DNA of 64,000 nucleotides from Helicobacter hepaticus ATCC 51449 (GTDB lineage Bacteria; Campylobacterota; Campylobacteria; Campylobacterales; Helicobacteraceae): NCBI RefSeq assembly GCF_000007905.1, contig NC_004917.1, positions 1,116,001 to 1,180,000 of the forward strand, read 5' to 3'. Shown piece by piece: positions 8,383 to 16,408 of this stretch (position 1 is its first letter; each line of letters starts with the position of its first letter). The notes under the pieces were generated by a model. It saw only the letters and a program-made list of their open reading frames with translations, ran no database searches and was not told where the DNA came from. The position numbers and the translations under genes were made by a program.

Positions 8383-10425
8383 TTAATGCTCTTGTGCATT
8401 TTCAAGGGCTTTTGTAGCTTCATTGGCGTGTGCTTTGGTATTGTGATAGAGCATATATATTGCTGTTTCCCATAAATCCGCATTGATTTTTTTAAGTTTT
8501 GCATAAAGTTTAGAATCTTCTTCTCCTACAAGCTGCCAATGAGTAGAATCTTTATTTGTAGAATCTTTGGGAGTGCGTTTATAGAGCGCACCTCCTCCTG
8601 CTTGCTCGTATTCATTAGAGTAGCAGTATTTATTGCTTATAAGTAATGGTGGTCTATTCCAGCGGCGGATAAAGGTAAAGCGTTCTTCCCCAAAACTGCT
8701 ATCTAGTAAATCTCTTCCCATAGTGGTGTTGTGGATTTTAACTCCAGCTAAACCAGCTGCTGTTGGAAATATATCAATATGCCCTCCTGCTTGAGGCATT
8801 ATTTTGCCTTGAGGAAAGAATTTTGGAGAGTGGATAATAAGTGGCACTTGAAATTCGTGCAGAAGCAAATTTGAATAAGTTTTATCAACTGATGGTGAAA
8901 TTTGCGACATTCCGTGGTCTCCTGTGATGATAAAAATTGTATTGTCATAATATGATGATTTTTTGGCAGTCTCAAAGAATTTTTTGAGCGCATAATCACA
9001 ATATTTCATAGAGAGATATTCTGCTCTATTGTCTTCGAAACCATATTTTTTTAAAAATTCATTATCAGGTATGGTGTAATCAAAATCAGGTATGCCTTCA
9101 GGGACGGTAAAAGGCGCGTGGAAGCTTGCAAGCTGAATGAGGCTTATAAAAGGAGCTTTTTGTGATTCAAGGAGTGTGTTAGCTTCCTGCAAAAGGTCTT
9201 TGTCTGAAACTCCCCATACGTCCATTCTAGGAGATTTCCAATATCCCTCTTCGTATATTTGAAGCCCAGAGACATTATTGCTCAACACGCCGCGTATATT
9301 TGCCCAATTTGCATTACCACCGAGCATATAAAGCTTTGTATATCCCTCAAAGTCATTCCATACAAGATGTTGATCCATTGTATAAGGGTCGCGAGAGCTG
9401 GTCTTAAAATATTCATTCACATCGGGTATGCCTGTTATGATAGAAAACATTGCTCTTGCGGTGGTGCGAGCTGAAGCGTAATAATTAGGAAAATATAGCG
9501 ATTCCTTGGCGAGTTGAGAAAGAAAGCGCGTGGTATCTATTTCATCAAACATAAGTGAGCTTTTATGAGTGCTCATAGATTCAATAACAATGATAACAAT
9601 GTTTGGTTTAGCCTCACCAGTAGTTTTTGAAAAGCGGTCATAACTCATAGAATTTGTATTAGGGTTTTGCACGCCTAAGTATTCCACAGCAGTAGGATAA
9701 GCTTCGCGGGCTTGTTTTGTATTATCTATATAGGAATTTTTCGGACGCGTGTCTGCAAGATTCTGAATGGGATTAAGCCCTAAGGCAGTAATTTGATTGT
9801 ATCCTGAGAAAAAGGCTTCGCTCCACCGCAATGGATAATAAATTATGCCATATTGCCCATAAATTAAAATAAGAACTACAAGTAAGGTAGCCACTCCTGA
9901 TGTTATTTTACTTGAAATAGTATTTACGCTATAAACCCACTTATTTAAAATCATTTTGCTTCCAAAGGTAAGTATAGCAACAACAACACCAAGAAGCACC
10001 AAGAGTTTTATAACAGGATATGTTTGCCAAATCATTCCTAAAGCTTCTTTGGTATCTTCTAGTAATCCGATGGCTGCAAAATTAAGGCGCGATTGTAAAT
10101 ACGCATAATGGGCAAAATCAACGATATAAATTAGAACATAAAAAATAAATACAATTGTATAAAATGCCACTAAAAATGGACGCACTTTATCAAAAGATTT
10201 TGATATAAAAGGTGTAAAAAGACATATAAGCAGAGGTAGAGACATTAGGGCAGCTATACGACCATCAAAGCGAACACCGATATAAAAAGCCTTTCCTAAT
10301 TCAGCCCAAGAAAAACCAGCTAGACTTTCCCATTGCCAAAGCACAAAGCCAATGCGCATAATAATAGCTATCAGCCATAAAAATAAAAGAAACTTTAAGT
10401 ATATTCGTGTATTATTGGTAATCAT
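8383..10425 (-). CDS. LtaS/OpgB-type membrane sulfatase-family phosphotransferase
   Basis: A 680-residue protein with about five N-terminal membrane helices (to roughly residue 205) and a periplasmic alkaline-phosphatase-fold domain. Metal and nucleophile motifs are visible: VIVIESMS near 276-283, a following SARTTARAMFS stretch with candidate catalytic threonines, and ITGDHGMS later with the DH metal pair. Relatives add or remove phosphoglycerol or phosphoethanolamine on envelope glycans; Gram-negative members often act on periplasmic glucans or LPS. The start has GAGGGG upstream. It is transcribed alone, with a 144-nt spacer from trxC that shows no clear promoter. The exact acceptor is unknown. 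Confidence 0.82.
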   Translation of the reverse strand: MITNNTRIYLKFLLFLWLIAIIMRIGFVLWQWESLAGFSWAELGKAFYIGVRFDGRIAALMSLPLLICLFTPFISKSFDKVRPFLVAFYTIVFIFYVLIYIVDFAHYAYLQSRLNFAAIGLLEDTKEALGMIWQTYPVIKLLVLLGVVVAILTFGSKMILNKWVYSVNTISSKITSGVATLLVVLILIYGQYGIIYYPLRWSEAFFSGYNQITALGLNPIQNLADTRPKNSYIDNTKQAREAYPTAVEYLGVQNPNTNSMSYDRFSKTTGEAKPNIVIIVIESMSTHKSSLMFDEIDTTRFLSQLAKESLYFPNYYASARTTARAMFSIITGIPDVNEYFKTSSRDPYTMDQHLVWNDFEGYTKLYMLGGNANWANIRGVLSNNVSGLQIYEEGYWKSPRMDVWGVSDKDLLQEANTLLESQKAPFISLIQLASFHAPFTVPEGIPDFDYTIPDNEFLKKYGFEDNRAEYLSMKYCDYALKKFFETAKKSSYYDNTIFIITGDHGMSQISPSVDKTYSNLLLHEFQVPLIIHSPKFFPQGKIMPQAGGHIDIFPTAAGLAGVKIHNTTMGRDLLDSSFGEERFTFIRRWNRPPLLISNKYCYSNEYEQAGGGALYKRTPKDSTNKDSTHWQLVGEEDSKLYAKLKKINADLWETAIYMLYHNTKAHANEATKALENAQEH

Positions 10426-10569
10426 TGGGCTTACCCCTCTTAAGAGTTAGATTCAAAAACTATTATTGTATATTGAATTATTTAACTTGTTTCTAAAATA
10501 AAGATTGTTGAAGTATTTTTACGCCTATTTTGAGTGCAGGCTTAAATATAATTGGCACTATGGGAGAAA

Positions 10570-10884
10570 TTATAAGAGTGTGTTAAATGCACTTCTAATA
10601 CTTTCTATAGAGTGCGGCTCAATGAGGCGCTCTCCTACCTCTTTTCCATCTTTGTAAAAAATGAGTGTGGGAATCTTGCGAATATTGAGTTCATCTTTAA
10701 GGTGTGTTTGTGTATCAAAACTTACCTTGAATATGGTTATTTTCCCTGCAAACTCTTGGGCAAGCACCTCAAGCATAGGGTCAATAGCTCGGCAGTCTGG
10801 ACACCAAGGTGCACTAAAATCCACTACTACACAACCTTGCTTAATCACTTCATAAAAACGCTTACTATCAATATTTTCTATCAT
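10570..10884 (-). CDS. trxC: Thioredoxin with CPDC active site
   Basis: A 104-residue thioredoxin-fold protein. The active site is W27-C28-P-D-C31 rather than the usual CGPC, and the cis-proline loop KIPT is present. H. pylori Trx2 (HP1458) has the same CPDC motif and is a thiol reductant for peroxide defence. The ATG at 10884 is preferred over an upstream in-frame ATG because AGGAGG lies 6 nt before it. It follows the UPF0324 exporter gene after 8 nt, so the two form an operon. Confidence 0.88.
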   Translation of the reverse strand: MIENIDSKRFYEVIKQGCVVVDFSAPWCPDCRAIDPMLEVLAQEFAGKITIFKVSFDTQTHLKDELNIRKIPTLIFYKDGKEVGERLIEPHSIESIRSAFNTLL

Positions 10885-10892
10885 AATACCTC

Positions 10893-11930
10893 CTAAAACA
10901 TAATATAAACTAACCCATAAGTGCCAAACATAAGGATAATAAATAAAATTAATGCAAGGGCAAATGTCTTTGCTCCAAAAGAGATAAATTTTTGCCAATC
11001 AATTTGCAAACCTAGCGCTACCATTGCAAAAACAAGGCAAATTTTAGAAGCAAATTGTGTGGATTCTACCACCACTGGTGGAAAATCAATAAAAGAATTA
11101 AGCACAATTACGCCTAAAAATCCAAAAGCAAAATAAGGAATATAAAGTGCATTTTGTTTTGCGTGTGTGTCGCCATTTGGAATATTTGTATCATTTTGAA
11201 CACGTTTTTGATTGAGCTTAAAAATAATATAGGAGATAATAAGCAAAAGTGGCACAAGTAGCACGACACGCGTCATTTTAACGATAATAGCTACATTTTG
11301 AGATTCTGGTGAGATTGCCGCAGCACCTACGACATTTGCTACTTCGTGCAAGCTTGCACCGATGAAAATACCCCACTGATAGTCATTTAAGGGGAGTATA
11401 TTGGCATAATATATTGCAGGTAAGAGTATCATACCAATAAGTCCAAAAATGACAATAAAACCAAGAGCCACAGAGCTTTTACTCGGGTGAGTTTTGAGGG
11501 TGGATTCTAAAGCTAGGATTGCTGCAGCACCACATACTGCACTTCCAATGCCTACAAGTAAGCTGATTTCATTATCAAGTTTGAGCATTTTACCGATAAA
11601 AATTGCTGCAATAAATACTCCAGCAACAATAAATAAAGAAATAAGGAATCCATTAAGCCCAAGTGTAGCAATTTCGCCGAGTGTGATATATGAACCATAG
11701 AGAATAATGCCAAGACGCAAGAGCTTTTTCGCACCAAAAGTAATCCCTGCTTGTATATCATAATGTTGATTGAGTTTGGGATAAAACGGAGAGAGTGCAG
11801 CCCCGAGCAAAATACCAATAATGAGTGGAGAGAGAAATGGTGTAAGCGTGGCAGAAATAAAGAGTGAGAGCAAACTAAAAAAAGCAAGAAATAATATGCC
11901 ATAGAGAAAACCTTGAAAGCGATAAGCCAT
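10893..11930 (-). CDS. UPF0324 (YeiH-type) membrane transporter
   Basis: A 345-residue integral membrane protein with about ten helices. The conserved segment PKLNQHYDIQAGITFGAK near residues 49-66 and glycine-rich helices such as GIGSAVCGAAAI near 126-137 are typical of the family annotated as putative sulfate exporters; the substrate is not proven. ATG at 11930 has AAGGAT in front. It is first in a two-gene unit with the CPDC thioredoxin, which hints at sulfur or redox metabolism but does not prove it. Confidence 0.85.
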   Translation of the reverse strand: MAYRFQGFLYGILFLAFFSLLSLFISATLTPFLSPLIIGILLGAALSPFYPKLNQHYDIQAGITFGAKKLLRLGIILYGSYITLGEIATLGLNGFLISLFIVAGVFIAAIFIGKMLKLDNEISLLVGIGSAVCGAAAILALESTLKTHPSKSSVALGFIVIFGLIGMILLPAIYYANILPLNDYQWGIFIGASLHEVANVVGAAAISPESQNVAIIVKMTRVVLLVPLLLIISYIIFKLNQKRVQNDTNIPNGDTHAKQNALYIPYFAFGFLGVIVLNSFIDFPPVVVESTQFASKICLVFAMVALGLQIDWQKFISFGAKTFALALILFIILMFGTYGLVYIMF

Positions 11931-12005
11931 TATATATCCTTTAAGAAATAAATGTTTGTTCTATTTTATGATTTGTAAATAAATACAGATACTAGAGGTA
12001 ATGTA

Positions 12006-12081
12006 TGGTGGCTCGAGGCGGAATCGAACCACCGACACGGAGATTTTCAGTCTCCTGCTCTACCGACTGAGCTATCGAGCC
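12006..12081 (-). tRNA. tRNA-Phe (GAA)
   Basis: A complete cloverleaf on the minus strand: acceptor GGCTCGA pairs with TCGAGCC, the D arm is GCTC/GAGC, the anticodon stem is GGAGA/TCTCC with loop CTGAAAA and anticodon GAA, and the T arm is GGTGG/CCGCC around TTCGATT. Discriminator A and an encoded CCA end the gene. It is 76 nt long and stands alone. Confidence 0.97.
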
Positions 12082-12185
12082 ACAAAAAGAAATGCGTATT
12101 ATAGCTAAATACGCTTAAAACTTGGCTTAATCAAATGCAAATCTCAAATCTGCTTATGAAGTATAATAAGCGAAAGTATAAAATA

Positions 12186-12235
12186 CTTAGTTAGGTATGG
12201 TTAGAGTCTAACTCCAAAATCTAACCCTACCTAAG
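12186..12235 (-). terminator. Possible terminator after yceI
   Basis: Read on the minus strand, CTTAGGTAGGGTTAGA pairs imperfectly with TCTAACCATACCTAACTAAG about 14 nt later, followed by TATTTTAT. It sits about 40 nt beyond the yceI stop. The rest of the 190-nt spacer to the tRNA shows nothing else. Confidence 0.4.
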
Positions 12236-12274
12236 AAGCTATTAGTAATACAATTATTTATTAATAAATGTGCG

Positions 12275-12880
12275 TTATTTCCAAAAAGTTTTGATATGTA
12301 GCTCTATTCTATCACTATTCATTTTTGAGCCCTCAATACCAAAGTCTTTAATATTAATCTCTCCTTTTAGTGTGAGTTCAAGTGTGTTTATATTAAGCAT
12401 AGAATCAAGCACAAGTGGCAAAGTTACGCCGTGCAAATTTAGCTCTCCATACACTTTACCCTTGATATGCTTATCATCTTTTTGTTCTTCAAGTCTTTCA
12501 TATTTTGTCATCATAAAGCGACTTGTTGGATAAGCCTTGACATCTAAGAAATCAGATTCTAATAGATGCGCGTCTCGTTTTTTATTATCAGTAAAAACAG
12601 AGGCTATTTTGACCTCACCACTTAGATTAATGATATTATTTGTAGTATCAAGTTTTAAATTGCCACTAAAGTCTTTAAAAACCCCATCAATTGATACGAA
12701 ACCAAATTTTGTTGCTTTAAAACCAATATGAGAATCTTCGCTTAATGAAAGATTGCCTTGATGGGTTGCGCTATAAGCTTGTGTTGTCATAAGCAATAGA
12801 GCGCATATGAGGCTATGAAATATTTTCTCTAAAGTGCCTCTTTGTCCAAATCCTTTGTGTCGTGCTTTTGTGTGTAACAT
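12275..12880 (-). CDS. YceI-family periplasmic lipid-binding protein
   Basis: A 201-residue exported protein. After a basic start comes a hydrophobic signal segment (SLICALLLMTTQAYSA) with a likely cleavage after AYSA near residue 38. The mature part has the YceI lipocalin-like pattern: HIGFKATKFGFVSIDGVF, a core DKKRDAHLLESDFLDVKAYP, and the GVTLP and IKDFGI strands. YceI proteins bind polyisoprenoids such as ubiquinone-like lipids. ATG at 12880 is preferred because AAGGAT lies just upstream; a longer in-frame start would overlap marR. It follows marR after 10 nt. Confidence 0.87.
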   Translation of the reverse strand: MLHTKARHKGFGQRGTLEKIFHSLICALLLMTTQAYSATHQGNLSLSEDSHIGFKATKFGFVSIDGVFKDFSGNLKLDTTNNIINLSGEVKIASVFTDNKKRDAHLLESDFLDVKAYPTSRFMMTKYERLEEQKDDKHIKGKVYGELNLHGVTLPLVLDSMLNINTLELTLKGEINIKDFGIEGSKMNSDRIELHIKTFWK

Positions 12881-12890
12881 AATTATCCTT

Positions 12891-13388
12891 TCAGCTTTTG
12901 CTTTTGTTTTCAAGTCCTATGACTGCCTTATATAATATCTTGCGAAGCTCTTGCATCTCTTCTTTACTTAGATGCTCTAAGAGTAAGTCATTATGCACCT
13001 CCTTCATTATTTGGTATGTTTTTTTAGCGTATTCTTTGCCACTAGGTGTAAGGGTGATAAGATTTTCGCGTCTATTTGCTGGATTTTGTTTGCGCTCTAC
13101 TAAGCCTTTAAATTCTAAGTCATCAATATACATACGCACATAATTTTTATCACTTGAAGCAAAATTGCACAAACTGATTTGGGAGTGTGGATTTTGTGAG
13201 CATACCCATAAAATCCCTGCTTGTTTGTGGTGTATGATACCAAGTGGAGCTATACGCCTATCAAATTCTGTAGAGAGTTTTTCTCTAAGTTGTGTAGCAA
13301 GAAAACCAATATTTTCGTAAATATCACAAGATTCATTGCTTACATCTTGCTTTAAAGGGGTTTTGGAATCTCGTTTTTGCATTTTCAT
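12891..13388 (-). CDS. MarR-family transcriptional regulator
   Basis: A 165-residue winged-helix repressor. The N-terminal 25 residues are polar; the helix-turn-helix region lies near residues 65-95 (NPHSQISLCNFASSDKNYV) and the wing follows with the family motif DLEFKGLVERKQNPANRRE. The C-terminal helices form the dimer interface. ATG at 13388 has AAGGAG upstream. It heads a two-gene unit with yceI, and a large inverted repeat lies directly in front, so autoregulation is likely. Confidence 0.88.
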   Translation of the reverse strand: MKMQKRDSKTPLKQDVSNESCDIYENIGFLATQLREKLSTEFDRRIAPLGIIHHKQAGILWVCSQNPHSQISLCNFASSDKNYVRMYIDDLEFKGLVERKQNPANRRENLITLTPSGKEYAKKTYQIMKEVHNDLLLEHLSKEEMQELRKILYKAVIGLENKSKS

Positions 13389-13398
13389 AATTTTCTCC

Positions 13399-13446
13399 TT
13401 ATAATAATTTTTAATTATAGTAACTAAAAATTATTATAATTAAAAA
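13399..13446. promoter_or_regulatory. Overlapping inverted repeats, probable MarR operator
   Basis: A perfect 15-bp inverted repeat (13399-13413 against 13425-13439, 11-nt spacer) overlaps a second perfect 12-bp one (TTTTTAATTATA at 13408-13419 against TATAATTAAAAA at 13435-13446). It starts 10 nt upstream of marR. The rest of the spacer to the next gene (to 13819) holds one doubtful short reading frame and a promoter-like TATAAT. The AT-rich pattern could also suit Fur. Confidence 0.55.
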
Positions 13447-13655
13447 TGATAATAAAATCAAGTCAAAGCCAAAAATTGATATATTTTTGTGAAAACTACT
13501 TGCTAGATACTATGGAGGACTCTAAAGGCAAAAGAAAGATTTGCAAGGGTAAAGAATACTTGCCTATACTTCAGAACTTTCCCGATATTTATGAAAAAAC
13601 CAAAGTTTTTTATGTGCCAAGCATAGTTATGAAGCAGCAGAATTTTAGCTCTTGA
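13446..13655 (+). CDS. Doubtful short reading frame
   Basis: A 69-codon frame divergent from marR, with basic and aromatic residues and no recognisable domain. There is no ribosome binding site before its ATG and it begins inside the inverted repeat. It may be a remnant of a lost gene or non-coding. Confidence 0.2.
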   Translation: MIIKSSQSQKLIYFCENYLLDTMEDSKGKRKICKGKEYLPILQNFPDIYEKTKVFYVPSIVMKQQNFSS

Positions 13656-13806
13656 AGCAAAGATACAAGATAAATATATTTTCTAGCTTGCTGAAGGTCT
13701 AGGTTAGAATCTAAGCAAGGGCATTTAGATTCTTATAGAATTTAATGATCAAATTGCACCAAAGACAAATGACAATAAAACTACACAAATTCATTGATAA
13801 TTTGTG

Positions 13807-13812
13807 TATAAT
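13807..13812 (+). promoter_or_regulatory. -10 element just upstream of the lipid A enzyme gene
   Basis: TGTGTATAAT ends 7 nt before the ATG at 13820. If used, transcription would begin at or next to that ATG, giving a nearly leaderless mRNA. No Shine-Dalgarno is visible at any candidate start. Confidence 0.4.
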
Positions 13813-13819
13813 CACAGCT

Positions 13820-16216
13820 ATGAATAAACAAGTTAGTATGAATTTTGCCAAAGTGAATTTATGGCATTTAGGTGTCACAATAGGCATTTTTTGCCTTATT
13901 GTTGGTATGTTAAGAATCTTTGGTTGGAGTGAGCCGGAGGTATATCCACAGATTCAAAAGGATATTTTCTTAGCCATCAATTCGCTTTGGTCCAATGTCC
14001 CATCTCTCGCACACAATCTTACCCAACTCGGTGATGCAAGTGTAGCATTCGCACTCTTGCTAGGGTTCCTCATCGCACCTAAGCTTTGGGAAGCACTCAT
14101 CGCAGGCTCCTTGCTTTCTCTTGTGCTTTCTACATTATTCAAGACAATCTATGCAATGCCACGTCCAGCACGTGCTTTTGAGAATACTTTTAATATCATC
14201 GGTGAGCGACTAGCAGGCACAAATAGCCTACCATCAGGGCATTCGATCACTATATTCACGATACTTTCTGTGCTGCTTTTTGCTTTTATGCCAAGCACTC
14301 GCAAATGGCGTTTGCCTTTTATCATAGGTATCACTCTTTTGGGTGTATTTGTGGGGCTTTCACGCGTGGGCGTGGGAGCACACTATCCGCTAGATGTCCT
14401 TGTGGGCGCGTCCCTTGGGTGTGTGTGCGGAGTCTTTGGTGTGCTTGTGGCTAGTAAGACGCGTATTTTTGCTTGGTTAGATTCACATTTTGGTTTGCTT
14501 ATTTTCGCTACTTTGGGCGCAGTTGCTGTGGTGATGGCGATTCAAAATATCAGTAAGCATAATCTTGCGGTATTTTATCTTGCACTTATTTGTGCGTCAG
14601 GCTGCTTATTTATGATGCTACATAAATATTTTACTAGCGCTCAAAGATTGGATTTACAATGCACCACTCCACCCCCCCCCCCCCCCCACCCCACCCCGAG
14701 TCAACCTATCGTCTTTATTTTCATCATCTCCGCACTTCAAGTAGCATTTTTCCATTTTCCTTTTTTAGGATTCGTGCGGACAAATCTCGCTTTAGATTCA
14801 CTAAATGCAATTGTGCTATTTGTTTCACTCGTGCTATTTTTGTTCGCACTTACTACACTTATGCCACTCTTATTAGCGCTCATCTCTTTCAAGCTCACTA
14901 AAATATGGTTCGCAATTATCTCAATCACAAATGCCATAGCGGTGTATTTCGTCTCTGTATATGGAGTGTTTTTGGATAAAACGATGATGGGCAATCTCTT
15001 TAATACAAACCCAGCAGAAGCAGGAGAATTTCTATCTTTAAAAATGGCACTATATATAGTTATACTAGGTCTTCTCCCAGCATGCTTTCTACTCTTTGAA
15101 AAGGTGGCAAGACCTACACGCAAATCACTTGCTAAGAGCTTAGGCTTGATATTTTTCGTGCTTATTGTGCTTACTGGAGTTAATTTTCAGAATCTATTGT
15201 GGTTTGATAAATACTCTAAACAACTTGGCGCACTTATTATGCCTTGGTCATATATAGGTAACTCAGTGCGGTATTTTCAAGGGGAGTTAGCAAAAAATAA
15301 AAAAGAGATTCCCCTCCCTGATGCACGCATTACAAATGACAAAAAATCTGTAGTCGTGCTGGTGATTGGTGAATCTGCACGTGCAAAAAACTTCTCATTA
15401 TATGGTTACTCACGCAATACCAACCCTCTCCTTTTAGAAGTGTCAGGACTTCGACATTTTTATGCAAAATCAAGCACGACATATACGAGTGCATCTGTGA
15501 AAAATATGCTTTCATACAAGGATAGCACAAATCTGTATGAGATATTGCCAAACTATCTTGCACGCACTGGGGTAGATGTGATGTGGCGTTCGACAAATTG
15601 GGGTGAACCCCCGCTTCACCTACCTAGTGAAAATATTATGCGATATTCGCAACTTGCAGAGAAATATATTCATCTTGATGATAACTATGAGTCTACACTT
15701 GTGGCGGGACTAACCGAGGACATTGAGTTAGCAAAATCGCCTAAAGTGCTTATCGTCATTCATACAAGCACGAGCCACGGACCAACATATTATAAGAAAT
15801 ACCCTCCTCAGTTTGAAGTCTTTAAGCCTGTGTGTAAAAGTGTCGAACCAAAGGGATGCTTACAGAGTGAAATTATCAATGCGTATGATAATACAATCCT
15901 CTATACTGATTTTTTATTGCACTCAGTCATTAGTCAGTTAAGCAAACTTGATAAATACGACAGCACAATGATTTATGTAAGTGATCACGGCGAGAGCTTG
16001 GGTGAAAATGGTGTATATATGCACGGGATACCATTAGCATTTGCACCAAAGGAGCAATATGAAATACCATTTTTTGTGTGGAGTTCTAATGCTAGCAGGA
16101 TTAAAGATTTAAATGAAGCAACACACTTTCATATCTTTCATAGTGTTTTGACATTTTTAGATGTGGAGAGCGAAGTGCTTGATGAAAAAATGAGCATATT
16201 TACTAAGCAAAAATAG
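13820..16216 (+). CDS. eptA: Lipid A 1-phosphatase/phosphoethanolamine transferase fusion (LpxE-EptA), phase-variable
   Basis: A 798-residue fusion. Residues 1 to about 235 form a PAP2 phosphatase with all three catalytic motifs: K108-x6-R115-P116, PSGHS at 138-142 and S181-R-x5-H188-x3-D192. More helices lead to a proline linker near residue 285 encoded by a C16 tract. After it come EptA-like helices and a periplasmic domain with E518 (GESARA), candidate nucleophile T556 in YTSASVKNMLS, STSHGPTYYKKYPPQF, and the metal pair D722-H723. In H. pylori, LpxE (HP0021) and EptA (HP0022) are separate neighbours: LpxE removes the lipid A 1-phosphate and EptA then adds phosphoethanolamine there. The start is uncertain: in-frame ATGs at 13745, 13769 and 13838 are alternatives. 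Confidence 0.85.
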   Translation: MNKQVSMNFAKVNLWHLGVTIGIFCLIVGMLRIFGWSEPEVYPQIQKDIFLAINSLWSNVPSLAHNLTQLGDASVAFALLLGFLIAPKLWEALIAGSLLSLVLSTLFKTIYAMPRPARAFENTFNIIGERLAGTNSLPSGHSITIFTILSVLLFAFMPSTRKWRLPFIIGITLLGVFVGLSRVGVGAHYPLDVLVGASLGCVCGVFGVLVASKTRIFAWLDSHFGLLIFATLGAVAVVMAIQNISKHNLAVFYLALICASGCLFMMLHKYFTSAQRLDLQCTTPPPPPPHPTPSQPIVFIFIISALQVAFFHFPFLGFVRTNLALDSLNAIVLFVSLVLFLFALTTLMPLLLALISFKLTKIWFAIISITNAIAVYFVSVYGVFLDKTMMGNLFNTNPAEAGEFLSLKMALYIVILGLLPACFLLFEKVARPTRKSLAKSLGLIFFVLIVLTGVNFQNLLWFDKYSKQLGALIMPWSYIGNSVRYFQGELAKNKKEIPLPDARITNDKKSVVVLVIGESARAKNFSLYGYSRNTNPLLLEVSGLRHFYAKSSTTYTSASVKNMLSYKDSTNLYEILPNYLARTGVDVMWRSTNWGEPPLHLPSENIMRYSQLAEKYIHLDDNYESTLVAGLTEDIELAKSPKVLIVIHTSTSHGPTYYKKYPPQFEVFKPVCKSVEPKGCLQSEIINAYDNTILYTDFLLHSVISQLSKLDKYDSTMIYVSDHGESLGENGVYMHGIPLAFAPKEQYEIPFFVWSSNASRIKDLNEATHFHIFHSVLTFLDVESEVLDEKMSIFTKQK
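14672..14687. repeat. Poly-C tract (C16) inside the LpxE-EptA fusion
   Basis: Sixteen consecutive C residues code for the proline linker and keep both domains in one frame at this length. One base fewer or more puts a stop within about 20 or 75 codons, after the complete phosphatase domain and before the transferase domain. Confidence 0.92.
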
Positions 16217-16343
16217 CAAATTACTAGCGTTTGTATAATTTTTGCATTTTTGGTAAAAATTCCCACACACATAAGATAAATATAAAATCAACAATGCGCA
16301 ATAATACTTTGTTGATATTTTTCGTTATTATGTGTATTGCCCC

Positions 16344-16374
16344 TTGACAAACACTAGGTATCAGGCTTTATAAT
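16344..16374 (+). promoter_or_regulatory. Promoter with 19-bp spacer before the alcohol dehydrogenase
   Basis: A consensus -35 TTGACA (16344-16349) and -10 TATAAT (16369-16374) are separated by 19 bp. Over-long spacers with good boxes are typical of promoters activated by MerR-family regulators. No MerR gene is in this window and the spacer palindrome is weak. Confidence 0.55.
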
Positions 16375-16408
16375 TACATTTTCAATTTTAGTCATTTAAG
16401 GAGTATTT

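Noticed and set aside
12174-12188. AGTATAAAATACTT, seen again at 59017-59030
   Set aside because: Looks like a shared operator, but both copies fit simple TATAAA promoter-like sequence by chance.
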